A stretch of DNA of 39,052 nt from Echinostoma caproni (GCA_900618425.1 UZAN01039525.1:13885-52936); one strand, 5' to 3'; numbered from the stretch's first letter, positions 1 through 11,509 are shown. Notes: generated by a model from the letters alone, not told the origin. Program-made: numbers and translations.

Positions 1-53
1 TGATAAACCTGGAGATTAGTACTGAGGTAGACTGTATGATACCAGCAAAGAAG

Positions 54-93
54 CTTGCAAAGATGGGTTGCATGAGCATAGAGAAAATGAGAA
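54..93 (+). repeat. Short fragment of SINE family A 5' part
   Basis: CTTGCAAAGATGGGTTGC and the following GAGAAAATGAGA match the head of the copies at 1444 and 38098. Confidence 0.5.
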
Positions 94-100
94 GTTCTAG

Positions 101-1191
101 TCATTTGCTTGATGGTCAGTTAAGTTGATGTTTTCACACTTTTTATGAGACCCAACAAGACCGAAACGGCCGCACGTTGTTTCTGAACTTCTCTTCGTCT
201 GCACACGAAAGATTGCAAAACACCCTGGGCATCTGAAGACTATGCAGGTTTTGGCCTCGAATGTACAATTGTCCGGAACAAATCTAAGTGTTGATAGATG
301 TGTAGTTTGGTAAACTATCAATTATGATAATAATGCGGTTGTTCAATCAAGTAAAGTAAATCAGTGATCCATAGGCACACGTCAACCGTACGAGGTAACT
401 CACCCAGTGAATTTGGTTATCTTTTCAACTTGATGATGGCTCGCATTACGGTCTGGTAATCTTCCTGCAAACGATACTGATATGGTATTGATCTGCTATA
501 TTTTACAAAGCGCTTGCGTGCTGTTACAATTGATGTCTATATAAGATAGAAGAAAATGAACAGTAATTTGACAGTCCTGTTTGCAAGGTAATGAACTGCG
601 TTACTGAAGAGTTCACGCTGTTTATGGCATGAATAACTTAGGTGGATTAAAAAATATTTTTCATCATAGCTTTTGTCTTTTTTATCCTGTGGCATGCATA
701 CAACTTCCAATCGATCCATTATTTTTCAACCTGTTCTTTAATCCGACTTATTTGGTTTCACGCATTCTGGACATGCCGTGGTTTAGATAATTGATCTCTG
801 AGCTGTTTGTTTGTCTATTCTTTCAGAATCGCGTGACTTGAGCTTGCCCACAGAAAACGTGACCGTACTGACTTAATGTTGAGTCACAAGAGCAACTATA
901 ATGTGTTTCACATTTACGGAGCTTGAAGACATCACGTATTCAGTTAAGCCGCCAGCACACACAACGTCTGTATTTTGCACGGTGCTGGCAACAAGTTTAT
1001 ATCTGAGTGGGATTACTATTTGACGCGCACCATATATTTTTCTTGGTTGCTAATGTTCACCTTAATTTGAGGACAAAAATTGGAAGACAAATGTTGTGAG
1101 TGGTTAACATTTTGTTTAATCATCTCGTCACTGACGTGAAACAAGCTAGTGTATATATTTATTTCATGTGAGTAATGGAGGATTTGGGTAA
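101..1191. other. No supported gene
   Basis: Non-coding in appearance. The only item of note is a minus-strand frame at 97-321 with a CPGCF...GLVGSHKKC Cys/His pattern, which is not assignable. There is no repeat match within the window other than at its edges. Confidence 0.5.
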
Positions 1192-1383
1192 ATTTCAAAT
1201 GAGAATTCTTCGTATACATAGCAAATGAAGCGTGAACTGAAAAGCTCGGAAGCACTGGACAGCTGTTTGGACCTGGTTGGGTCTCATCAGCAGTGCGAAT
1301 CCATCGACCCGACTGGGGATTGAACCCGGAACTTCATGGACAGAACGCAAGCATGCTACCCACTACGCCACCGGGAAGCTGAC
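1192..1383 (-). mobile_element. tRNA-derived SINE, family A, copy 1
   Basis: Read on the minus strand, it carries an A box (TGGCGTAGTGG, 1360-1370) and a B box (GGTTCAATCCC, 1316-1326) of an RNA polymerase III promoter. A body with CAGTTCACGCTTCATTTGC near the 3' end and a tail ending CTCATTTGAAAT follow. It lies head-to-head with copy 2. Confidence 0.85.
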
Positions 1384-1700
1384 GTGAATGTTTCCAACCG
1401 AGTCATAACCCTGGGGGCTAGTGCTGAGTTAAGCAGGGTCCGTGGCCCGCAACAAACTTGCAAAGATGGATTGTGCTATTTCGTGTAAATAGCAAATGAA
1501 AAACGGTCTGTTCAACTGCCCGGTGGCGCAGTGGATAGCACGCTTGCGTTCTGCTTGTGAAGTCCAAGGTTCGATCCCCAGTCGGGTCGATGGGTTCGCA
1601 CTGATGGGACCTAACCAGGTCGAAACAGATGCCCGATGCTCCCGAGCTTTTCAGTTCACGCTTCATTTGCTATATATACGACAAATTCTCATTTGAAGTA
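1384..1700 (+). mobile_element. tRNA-derived SINE, family A, copy 2
   Basis: A box TGGCGCAGTGG at 1524-1534 and B box GGTTCGATCCC at 1568-1578, correctly spaced for a tRNA-like promoter. The 5' extension (TTTCCAACCGAGTC, CTTGCAAAGATGG) is shared with the copy at 38055. The 3' tail (CTTCATTTGCTATATATACG) is shared with copy 1. Confidence 0.85.
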
Positions 1701-1927
1701 TATTTTTATGCCATGATGGATTGATCAGCTGTAGTGTAAGCATGTGCACACGTAAGCAAATATTGCCAAAAATGGAAGTGAAAAATCAACGTCACGGTAA
1801 GCGGTATGTCTGCGTCCACAACTTTTGGGTGTATAAAATCGGGTGACGTAATCGAATAAGCAACTCTTCCCTAACTAAATGAGATTAATACAGTGGTTGA
1901 TTTAATTAAATAATGGTAGTGTATATA

Positions 1928-2060
1928 GCGAATATAGGGTGAACTGAAAAGCTAAGAAGCACTGGACAGCTATTTACATCTGATTCGGTCACATCAGCAG
2001 CGCGAATCACCGATCCCAACTGGGTATCGAACTTGCATCTCAGTTAGAAAGCAAGCTTAG
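1928..2060 (-). mobile_element. tRNA-derived SINE, family A, copy 3 (decayed)
   Basis: GTGAACTGAAAAGCTAAGAA, GCACTGGACAGCT and GGTATCGAACTTGCA follow the same order as copy 1, with many substitutions. The A-box end is lost. Confidence 0.75.
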
Positions 2061-2413
2061 TACTAGTTAGCCTAATACTAGTAGTCTTTGTCACTAGACT
2101 CAGACAAATGATTTCGAGATATCAAGCGAGCTGGTATGGAATTCTCTGTGATTGTCTAGTGGGAGACTAGGGCCGCTGAACGATCATAGTGGTATTGGCC
2201 ATCAGTCGGAGTTTCTGGCATTCGAGGTGTAAATGAATTTGGTTAGAAATGGTTTTCATTATATAGCTACGTAAAGGGTGACGGCAATGGGATGATAATT
2301 GTTAGGATTAAAAGGCCCATCATGTTTGGCAATCGGGAGAGATGAAACCGTTTGTTCAAGACTTCAGAAATACACTGGATTGAAGCAAAAGACAAAATAG
2401 ACAACGGAGAAGA
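2061..2413. other. No supported gene
   Basis: AT-rich spacer. Short frames on both strands look like chance. No repeat match was found within the window. Confidence 0.5.
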
Positions 2414-2548
2414 ATGAAAACATCGTACATGTACATTTTGAAGACAATCAGGGGAATTTCGTCCGGTTTGGGTTATTTGCAACAGTTAGGAGACAAAAGG
2501 GTTTATGTATCAATAAAGGAGGAAAAAGGTCGGTTATTTATACAGAAG
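2414..2548 (+). other. Possible upstream coding exon
   Basis: An ATG-initiated frame of 45 codons ends at AAG/GTGGGT, a good donor, in phase 0, so it could splice to exon 1. The peptide (MKTSYMYILKTIRGISSGLG and onward, ending RLFIQK) is not clearly coding in style, and the frame continues to 2731 without splicing. No promoter elements are evident. Confidence 0.2.
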
Positions 2549-2879
2549 GTGGGTAGGATTGATAAAAAACTGGCTGATGGGGGTTTGGAGTCAGGCGGGA
2601 TATTACATACCTTCGTAATGTTTATGAACTTCAGAAACGAGATGGCCAAAGCAGTTAACGGGACAGAAGTTGTGAGATACAGCTTTGGCAATGAACCACA
2701 ATATTTGGCTACCGATTGGAAGGAAGGCTAGATGTTCTATCGTGCGATGAATGATACGTCCTTTTTCTCTCCATATATCACCAATCTTTTTATATTGGAA
2801 TCACCCATCCAACTTACAGAGGAGTATGGCATCCATCAGGTAGCATGCAAGCTGACTGGTTATTGATTATATAAATTTA

Positions 2880-2990
2880 CAATAAAATTTCGGGAATTTG
2901 ACAGCGGCCATACTAAGGTTGCCTGGTGAAATACAGAAATAGAGAAGATAGGCGGCAGTCGCGGGATTCGAACTCAGAACCCTCAAGTGG
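2880..2990 (-). mobile_element. tRNA-derived SINE, family C, copy 1 (partial)
   Basis: Shares GCGGCCAT, GAAATACAGAA, AGAGAAGA.GGCGGC and the minus-strand B box GAGTTCGAATCCCGC (2961-2975) with the copy at 34695-34850. The A-box end is missing. Confidence 0.65.
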
Positions 2991-3119
2991 CTTTCTTTAC
3001 GAACTTACGATTTAAACACCATTGCCAGTCATCTGCCAGACATGTTTTGTTAATTTGCAAGCGGTATTGTTATTTGGATGTAAATACTTCACTCACTGAT
3101 ATCAATTTGTCTACACCAG

Positions 3120-3266
3120 GCAGAAGAGGTCAAAATGAAGCTAAAGACCGAGGAATATGCGAGTCTGCTGAAGGCAAACGAACATTTTCAGAATGTTATA
3201 GGGGAATTGGATGAACGGAACGCTAAACTGCTCATGGACAACACTTATTTAGACCAGGTGGCAGAA
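3120..3266 (+). CDS. Exon 1 (first seen) of coiled-coil gene
   Basis: Phase 0 in and out, 49 codons. The acceptor is a pyrimidine-containing tract ending CACCAG, and the donor is GTGAGT. The peptide is charged and heptad-like (begins AEEVKMKLKTEEYASLL, ends DNTYLDQVAE), typical of a coiled coil. The ATG at 3135 has A at -3 and could instead be the translation start, making this the first coding exon. The frame is open upstream only to 3084, where TAA occurs at 3081. The segment carries no visible repeat. An internal exon and an initiator exon fit equally well. Confidence 0.65.
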
Positions 3267-5211
3267 GTGAGTTGGTAGCTTCAACGCTCTTCCGGATTTA
3301 TCACTTTTGGTTTGATTTGATCAAACTTAAACAGTCCCATTCTGGGAATCATTTCATAAACAATTTACCATCGTCGTTTGACAGAGATAAAGTAAGATTA
3401 TTCACTGTAGGAAACGGACCCGTGAACGAAATTCAGACGACGTGTTTCGAAGAGTTGAAGCAACTGACCAACTAAATACCCAAGTGTCTAGCATGATCTG
3501 TGCAAGTCAGAGGTGCAAATCACCAACACAACCTAGTAACTTTAAAATTTCCGCTTTTCTCATTAAATTCAGAGCAATGTTATTTGTTCCATGCATTTTC
3601 TGTCATTTCTTCACTTCTGGCACAAATGCCTGTCGGTACAACTAGAATGTTAGAAAAAAATGGAAAGCCCGAGGTTAGTTCTAACAAAATCAAAATTGCA
3701 TACAGTAAACAAGTAAGAAATTTGGTACCTCCAACCCAAAATGGATCGTTTTCATGTTATTTCCTCGACGTTGGTATGGGTGTTTTTGGTAGATGATTCA
3801 AGGAAAAAGGATAAGATCTGGCATCCTCAACGCACGAATTTATACACTGTTCCTCTGAATCTGTCCGTCACAATTCATTTTCTTAACCCGGTTTATCGGA
3901 ATCAGCTGCGTATCTATAATAAAAGATGATAAATTACCTGAAAATTAGTGCAGTTCGATTGTTGTCAAGAGAGAGGAGCTGTATCACAAAAGACTCAAAC
4001 GAACAGACAAAAAATGAGTGGTCAGTTTTGTACTCCATGGGAGTCTGAGATTGGGAAAAGACAACCAATTGTCCATCTGATGATAGAGTTCAGTAAAATG
4101 CGCTTTTCAGAGAATGAATTGTGTTGGGACACGTTCAATAACAATTATTCGAACCTGAGATTCACAGAGTCACTCCTGTGCTTTTTTATTAGTTATTAGC
4201 CTCTACACTGGAACACAGGAAACTCTTTCTTTTCTAAAACACAGAATCACTATCTTTTCGTTCGTTTTCGCATTTTACGACCACTTCAGTTATTATGCTT
4301 CCAAAATAGGTGATTCCTATGCACATATGATATTTATACATGTTGATAGAGACAAAGAACTAACCGCTGACCAGAATATAAAAACTGTGGGAGATGAATA
4401 CTCTCCCAAGGATTAAATTCATACCAGAACTGAAATAAGCGGGGCTCGTTTGTATGAATTCACCCGGAAATTGAAAGGGGAAAACAAATTTAAGAGGGCA
4501 TCTAATTGAAAAAATGATAGCTGATTTATATCGATGTGTTCTAAGATTTTCGTATCACTATTCCATAGATAGTATCTGGTTGAATGTTCCTGTCAATATA
4601 AAGACCGAGATGAGTAAGTTTTGTTTATCTGTTTCTTCGAAATTCTGTAAAACTATTTCCGCATTTAGACAGTCTGATTCAATTTATGCCCACGGTTCAA
4701 CATGAGCTTGTGGTCAACTAACCATCCATACCCATAGATTCGTTCAGTAAATTGGCGTCCAAAGGGTTACCATATAGTAGCTTTACTTACGGGGTAACTG
4801 GCGGAATAGCATCGGGGCTGCATACTAAAAATGATTGGTGTGGGTTGATACTAAGCCGATCACCATCTGATGAATAACGATTGATCGCAGCGATGAATTA
4901 ATACTATATCAAGTAATGTTAATTAGCAGAAATCTGTAAGACACTATCCAAAGTGGTCAGATTTTTCAAACCCTCGTACCCCGGTCTGAACCCCGTTTGG
5001 ATTCAGCGGATCAACAGCGAATATACACGAATAAACACGCGCAGAAGAGCTGTACAAGGATTCGGAGCTTTACTAGAGGAAGATATAAGTTGAATCTAGG
5101 TTAGGTCTCCTGTGGAGACCAAAATTTTGAAAACTGTTTTTATTAAAAATTGAAATTATTTTCACCATTATTGTTGTCAACTGAATTAACTTTTTTCTCT
5201 CTCTCTTTCAG
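3267..5211 (+). other. Intron 1 (1.9 kb)
   Basis: Boundaries are GTGAGT and TCTCTTTCAG. Short open frames at 3272-3796 and 3948-4199 lack convincing splice pairs in the needed phase 0. No repeat family recognised. Confidence 0.55.
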
Positions 5212-5262
5212 AGACTGCAATCTGAACTAAAGGAAATTAAAAAAACCTTACCACGCAGACAG
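5212..5262 (+). CDS. Exon 2 of coiled-coil gene
   Basis: Short 17-codon exon. Its acceptor is excellent: a run of TCTC ending TTTCAG. The donor is CAG/GTATTG. Only phase 0 is open; the other two frames hit stops. It therefore joins exon 1 (phase 0 out) directly. The peptide RLQSELKEIKKTLPRRQ continues the charged coiled coil. Confidence 0.7.
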
Positions 5263-5820
5263 GTATTGTTCGAACAAAGCTGAAATGGTGCTCTTTTCGC
5301 AGCCTTTTAAACAATGTTTACGTGGGCTTTGAATTGGTCGCAGCCGCCAAACTTTCACTGTAACAAGCATGAACTCAAACGAGTAAAGTGTAGTACCAGA
5401 ATACNCCAGAATACTTAAGACTTCTGTCCCAGAAGAATTTGTCTACTTTGATCAACGAAAATCAATCTTTGCTGTGCATTAGATTGATGCCACATCATGC
5501 TACACATGTCATTGTGCTAGTGAATAACTAGTAAGATTTTCGGAATCTACCATTTTTTCCTTACAAAACGACTAAAGATAGGAAGGAGTCTTATGAGTAC
5601 GTACATTTTATGCTCTTAGGTACCAACTACCTCACATAAATCAAAGTCGGTATCTCAGTTTGTAAGAGTTTTCTTGCAGATTCAGAAAATATCCGTCTCA
5701 AGTGAATTGTTTCCTTTTTAATTCACGAAAACATAATTCATGGTGTTTCTTTCCCCAGAAGGGATCACTTTTGCGGATAGTTTATATCGGGGATTATTTT
5801 TCTCTGTTTTGTTTTTAAAG
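5263..5820 (+). other. Intron 2 (0.56 kb)
   Basis: Boundaries are GTATTG and TTTTTAAAG. It contains one ambiguous base (n at 5405). Nothing else seen. Confidence 0.6.
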
Positions 5821-6147
5821 TTCGTTGAGGAAAGGGGAACACAGACGCACTCAATCAACACTCGAAGCGGAACAGAATCAACGTATATGGAATGTACCAA
5901 GTGTAATGCTCTAGAACAGATGATTCGAGATTATGTTCATTTGTACGGGAAATTGCATCCGCAAAACGGTGTATCCGGGGGCTGCTGCCTCTCGACTGGG
6001 GATAATCTCGTGGGAGCAGACAAACACGACAGTTCTACCGGAGATCTCACAGTTATCCGAACTAAACCCCTAACATATCGGATAAATAATTCGTGTACAG
6101 TTCTCGCTCATAACCCACGATCATCAACGAACACATGCAAGAAAACA
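5821..6147 (+). CDS. Exon 3, linker with LC8-type motif and Cys pair
   Basis: The largest exon, 109 codons, phase 0 at both ends. The acceptor is TTTTGTTTTTAAAG and the donor is ACA/GTGAGT. The frame stays open across the whole exon. It starts FVEERGTQTHS, where RGTQT fits the K/R-x-T-Q-T pattern bound by dynein light chain LC8. A CTKC pair followed by a short amphipathic helix (LEQMIRDYVHLYGKL) comes next. The remainder is Ser/Thr/Asn/Gly-rich and probably disordered. The CxxC alone is not enough to call a zinc site. Confidence 0.85.
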
Positions 6148-8308
6148 GTGAGTAATGAAGGCAATTGTACTGTTCGTGTTATCTATCAGTTTAATATTCC
6201 CAACACTGACCAGACGAGAACCAGCGAGTTTGAATTGTTCATTGGTTGAATAATGTTCGTGAATATGAATTCGCCAGTCATGATATCATTAATCTGTTTT
6301 GTTCTCGATAGTAGTGCCAAGCCTCTAAATCTAATGATATCCTTGTCTTGTTTTGAGTATGGGGTTGTTAAACAGACACGGCAACCAATTTGACTATCCG
6401 CAGTAGCTTAATATTTCACTTCGTTTCAACTCAGCTCATCTACTCACTTAATCTATCCTCAATGGTTATTACCCCGGTTTCTAATGCTACTCGAACTGTT
6501 CTATCACCCCTTTTCCACGAGGTGCCTTCATGGACTGCATGCTTTTTCGTATGTTTTACATTCTGATTGATCATGAGCAGTATCAAGTGACTAATGACCG
6601 AAATTTGCTGGCCCTAATTGATTCCTCTCTCACTGATTGTTTTGTTTTACGGTGTCCGAGAAACTCTAATATTTGGTTGTCTTCGGTGAAATGGGCTGAT
6701 ACAGATGAGCTTATCGAATGACTGAAATTGTGTTTGCGATAACTAGCACTTTGAGCAATAGTTTAGTAAGGCACTACTCACTTTTGTGAGCAGTATGTTT
6801 GACACGCGCAGGGATAAACGGTACGCGGTTTCTCAGAATATTGAAAAGTGAAGAAAACCTCCTGGAGTGAACTGATGCTTTCAGCACTGTTGCTACAGAA
6901 GATGAGAATATACAACTAGATTGTTAGGTCTATGATCCTGAGCGTTTGTGTAACTCAGTTTACCCAAACAAATGTCTTTCTTCCTAATAGGTGATTTTCC
7001 TGAGGCTGATAGTGTACTTGTGGATATGCAACAGTACTACTACTAAAGTGTGATGCCAAAGCATACAATGAAAATTCAGCTTTAGGTTGTTAGATTTTAC
7101 AGTACAGCTGTGAAGAAATTGATCAAATAAATACAAGAATTAATTGATTCTTTGATGCATACAAGATGAACCAGTTAAATAGCAACTCGTCTCTACCTTT
7201 TCCGAACCAAGCAAACTCGGAGGCAAAGATAGTGTCTCCGGTGTCAGAACCGGTTGAGTGATGATGATGTAGGGGCGTTTTTAAGGGAATGTTCAAGGTC
7301 CAGCACTGGAAAACGCTTTATATTGCTGGATTATGTTTTCGGTGGTTTTTTCTTTTTTCTTTTGATTCAACATACCACAATCGGTATTCCCTGAGGGGAC
7401 TAATTAGTGGTTAGGAGCAGATCAATACGGGGTTATTTCGTGGATTAAACTAGATAAATGCATTATGTCTGTCTGTCTGTTTGCTGTCAAATGCACCTAC
7501 CAACTAGCAGTTTTGTTCGAGTTTGCGTGAAGGTTTTGTCCAGTCACCTCCTTTGTCGTATTTCTGAATAAATTCAAATGGTTTTGAAATATTTAGGCAG
7601 GAAAATCAAAAATCAAAGCACTCTTCTCTGCCTTTATAAAAATAGGCAATAAACTGGGGAAGTATCGGAAAATTGCTCGATGAGATTGTGATAGAAGAAT
7701 TACAAATTTTTCGCAGTCATCTGAGACTATTGAGTTCATGCGAACTGGCTAATTCACTTCGGACATCTGTTTTGAATCGGAAAATGGCAGAGCTCAGAAC
7801 TTTTCCATTGTGTCGCTTTTGGCAGATGTTCCGATATGTTTAGTGTCATTAATCATGTTGGTATAATTCTGGAATATTTCAGTGTTATAAACAGTGGCAA
7901 TAAATCTTTATGCGGCAAGTTGCGAACCGTATGAGGATTTTGTAAAAATAGTGGTGTTAGTAAGATTCTTGGTTTAAACAACTGACTTTATAGACCAGCT
8001 CATATCAAAGGTGACAAGGTAGACAGAACGTTGACGATCGCGACGGCCGGAACGATCATCACGATCACCGTTCAAGTCAAGACACTGCTTGGAATCGTCT
8101 AATAAGAAATGTAGTTCGATATGTATTGTTTATATATATGACACTCAGGCACCTTTCTAAGGAGATTTGATTGTTTTCGGTTATGGGAGCATGCTTATTA
8201 AGCTGATCAAAACCTGTCCAACTGATTGATTTTATTCCGTTAGTCTTTCCACAATTACTGTTTCAATCTATGGTTTCATTTCTGTTAACTATTGCTTCTG
8301 AATTTCAG
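6148..8308 (+). other. Intron 3 (2.2 kb)
   Basis: Boundaries are GTGAGT and AATTTCAG. A short (TGTC)n run lies at 7467-7482. No repeat family or extra exon supported. Confidence 0.6.
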
Positions 8309-8448
8309 ATAACGAGCTATCGTGAGTTTCAGGAAGAAGCAGATAAACATCTGATGGTAGGAAGTTGCAGAACACCTTCCAGCATTCACAGAGGATCGTG
8401 GGATGGATTAAACGGGTCTGTCATAAACAATACACCGTTGGAGACTAG
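8309..8448 (+). CDS. Exon 4 of coiled-coil gene
   Basis: The acceptor is TTCTGAATTTCAG and the donor is CTAG/GTAATG. It enters in phase 0 and leaves after two bases (AG), which the next exon completes to AGT (Ser). It encodes ITSYREFQEEADKHL, a short charged helix, followed by a Ser/Gly/Asn-rich linker. Confidence 0.75.
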
Positions 8449-10314
8449 GTAATGAAAGGATTTCTTTTAGATCAGCACCGGAACAAAATATTCTGGTTGT
8501 AGTGGATCACTGGGCTTTTGTGTTGATGTCAGAGTCCCTCTTTACTTCATCATTAGTTTAAAGCTGTTGGTTGAACCGATATGATGATTTGCATGACAAT
8601 TCAATTAACTAATTTTTAGCAGAAGTTTGTTTTCCCGATATTTTCTCATGTTAAATCCTCTTGAAACTGTTATTTGGTAATATCAGATGCGAAGGTGCTA
8701 TATAATAATAATAATACTGTTCTCATACATCCTTCGATTGGTCACAAATACAAAACCACTCTCAAAATTCGGTCTGTGTTCAATCGAAAATTAATCAGGT
8801 ATTTGAAGAAGTAGGGATATCGAGCGGTTCTGATGGACTATGACCATCCGAGTTACGGGTAAATGCGGTGATGTAGATGCATACCACACAGTTGTCCAAA
8901 GCTGGATAGGCCTGCTTCCTTGTTAATTATGATATCGGGGTAAGTTTTGGTTCAAAATTCTAGGATTCAGTGATACAGAATCCATTACACCTCTAATGGT
9001 TTGCCAGTGTTGCGGAATTGATTGTTCGAATCAAGTCAGTAATCCGGAAGTTGTACCGGATAGTAGTAATCCAGTAATCTCAGCATGTCGCCTAACTATT
9101 GTAGACATGTTATACGTATGCTACACGATACTGTTTAATTGATCTGCTGCTGTTACCAAAAATGAAAGTGTAAATTTTTTGAGAATCGGTAGCCTGTAGC
9201 ATCACAAAACCGTTTAACGATTTTGTAATAGGTAGTATATAACGGACTGGAGGATATTTACTGGAGGCACAAACGGTTTCTAAGTTCCTGCTCCTTAGAT
9301 ACGCGCATCTGGTTTACTCCTTGCAGTTCATTTTGTTTCTGCATTCCCTAGGTGAATTTTGCCAAAAATCCTCGTTTCATTCGAGGGAGTGAGTTTCAAG
9401 CGGAGATCGTCTTGAATATTGGATATAACGATTGTTTGCCCATATTTTGTGTTCTATTTGTGCGAAGTTTCTGTCAAGAGTGCCTGTACCACAATTTCTC
9501 GACCGCAGAATGTCAGTGATTTTCATGCGAGAGAGAGATAAAAGCTTTAACAATTAAGTGCTATTCAAAGACCGTTTGCAACAAAAACTTTCACCTTAAT
9601 CTAGTCGATTACCTCTCCAACTTTAGTACTGAATTTCACCATTCCCTGTAAGGTCCTTAGCATATTAACTCGCTTTATCGCAAAGCTGATCAGTCGCGAA
9701 AGAGAACGACAAAATGCAACTTCATTTTTGATCGAAAATTTTAACTGGTTTTATAAATAAATTTGTCCATACAGATAGATAGTATATTCAATATGTCCAC
9801 CATATTGGTTCACCTCTCTGTCTCTCTTAGTGAGCCCATAAAATACAATGCTTATTCACTTTACACACTTAAAGAGTGTGATCCGGTCAGTCAGCAGTGA
9901 AGTTCGATTCCCCATTTAGTTACCATATGTAGACTATAGTCTGATTATTGTCCTGTTTTTTAGATCTCAATACAAACAACGTACGATATATGATACGTGT
10001 TTTACACTATCTAGGATAGTATTGTGTAGGAAGGACACCATCAGTTTGTTCTTGTAACCAGGTTCACTTAACTTTGATGTTTCCGTTTTGGGAACGGATT
10101 CCTAGATAGAAGGTCAACACATCTTTTGGAAGCATGGATTTTTCTTGTTTAGTATAATCGTCTCTGCAAGGGAAGAGTCTAAGTTAGGCAAATGAAACGG
10201 ATGTCAAAGCTCAGTTGCACAAAACATCCCACTGAATCACATTATCGGAGTAATTTGTATAAACGGCACGCATTTGTTGTGATTGAAACCGGTCATTTTT
10301 CCCATTCTCTACAG
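8449..10314 (+). other. Intron 4 (1.9 kb)
   Basis: Boundaries are GTAATG and TCTCTACAG. A short (AAT)n run lies at 8701-8716. Otherwise featureless and AT-rich. Confidence 0.6.
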
Positions 10315-10384
10315 TTGTTCAGGGCAACGTGATTGTCCACACACGGAAAAGATTCGCGCAATTCTAAAGCAACTGAAAAAGAAG
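10315..10384 (+). CDS. Exon 5 of coiled-coil gene, GC donor
   Basis: The acceptor is CCATTCTCTACAG. One base completes the split Ser codon, then come 23 codons (CSGQRDCPHTEKIRAILKQL, then Lys residues), ending in phase 0. No GT donor fits. The exon ends AAG/GCAAGT, which is the strong consensus of the minor GC-AG intron class. The basic helix at its end is coiled-coil-like and joins the Leu/Arg-rich helix of exon 6. The alternative at 10602-10740 has the same entry and exit phases and could replace it. Confidence 0.55.
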
Positions 10385-10601
10385 GCAAGTGTATCATGAT
10401 AAACTATGCTTGTGATTATTCTCTAAAATAGAAAAAGAAGCACATTACAAGTGTAGTGAATACAATAGACATAACATCAATTTTCCCAGCCAGTCATATA
10501 TAATATGTTCCATTCATGGTTAATTTGTAACAATAGTAAGTAAGTAATAAATAATAAGTAAATCACTAAATGGGTTTTATTCAAAATACACCTTTCTCCA
10601 G

Positions 10602-10740
10602 TGAGAAGAGAAAGACGCTGAATGAGACTCCGGTAGTTGAATACTTGCCAAAAGCCCTGCCTCCAGCCACACTTGTGAATCTCGCCAAAAATCAGCCAAG
10701 CCAAAAAGCTAGTTGTTTGACCGTTGAGATTGCTTATGCG
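10602..10740 (+). CDS. Possible alternative exon 5b
   Basis: The acceptor is ACCTTTCTCCAG and the donor is GCG/GTAAAT. One base in, then 46 codons, phase 0 out, which is exactly the phase pattern of exon 5. It could therefore be spliced between exons 4 and 6 only instead of exon 5, not together with it. The peptide (EKRKTLNETPVVEYLPKALP onward) is proline-rich rather than coiled coil. The same frame has an upstream ATG at 10570 and runs on to a stop at 10777, so it may instead be a fragment of a retrocopy or transposon. Confidence 0.3.
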
Positions 10741-11509
10741 GTAAATTGTCCTGAGCCAGTTGGTATTGATCATCCATAACTGAATCGACTGGACAAAATG
10801 GAGCTCATTCGGGTCTACGTAAAGGCACATTGAATGGAAGTGCTGCGTATGTGTGAATATGAACGGTGTTAGTGGTATTTTGGGTTTCTAACCAGAAATC
10901 AGTTGAATTTTACTGAAGGATATTCAATAAGGTATACTTAAAACTTGTTAGACATTTCACTGTCGCGAGATTACTTCATCACACAAGAGTAAACGTTCAC
11001 AGTGATGATAATTATTATCATGTCTTCAAGGGTTTCTTGCAGAGAGACCATTTGAGTCAAGAAAGGTAGCTTTTGATCTACTAAAAACAAACCGTTATCA
11101 AAATGTAGTTTCTAGAGTTATGCGCCAACGACGTTTACGTACAAACGTGCATGTTACGTAATACACATCAGGTGATCTGCACGCATGACAGTGGTACTTT
11201 TATCACCCGATATTATTTATTATCGATATGTATGTATATGTATACATATACAATTGTCAGTTTCAGTTTCTACAACTATTCACCATGCATTTTCTTGCAG
11301 TGGTTTTGGTATTTTGGATGCCTAGGAAAGTTGAGAGTACAGTGGAAGAGAAAACGAAGAATTTCAGAGAAATTGAGACAATGCACAGCGCCACTGCTTA
11401 CGATGCAACCATATCAATCAGTGTCTCTAAGCACTAATTGCACTGATCCCAAGGCCCCATCAAGGAAGCCTAACGCGACCTATCCTACCGAGTTTCCTGG
11501 TTAGGGTTT

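Noticed and set aside
1524..1578. A functional tRNA gene
   Set aside because: Only the A and B boxes are kept. The flanking sequence does not form the acceptor stem, and the unit repeats as a SINE.
1418..1696. Frames on both strands over the SINE at 1384-1700
   Set aside because: They are translations of a tRNA-derived repeat with Pol III promoter boxes, not proteins.
3442..3796. Overlapping plus-strand frames in intron 1
   Set aside because: No splice pair keeps phase 0 between exons 1 and 2, and the composition is not coiled coil.
10477..10830. A 117-codon minus-strand frame rich in Trp and Leu
   Set aside because: The composition is odd and it is antisense to the possible exon 5b frame. 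No motif seen.
11151..11504. A 117-codon plus-strand frame that enters in phase 0 after a good acceptor (CATTTTCTTGCAG)
   Set aside because: The opposite strand here reads the RTE C-terminus (RVRLP.WG and following). The frame is the antisense shadow of the LINE 3' end, so it is not an exon of the host gene.
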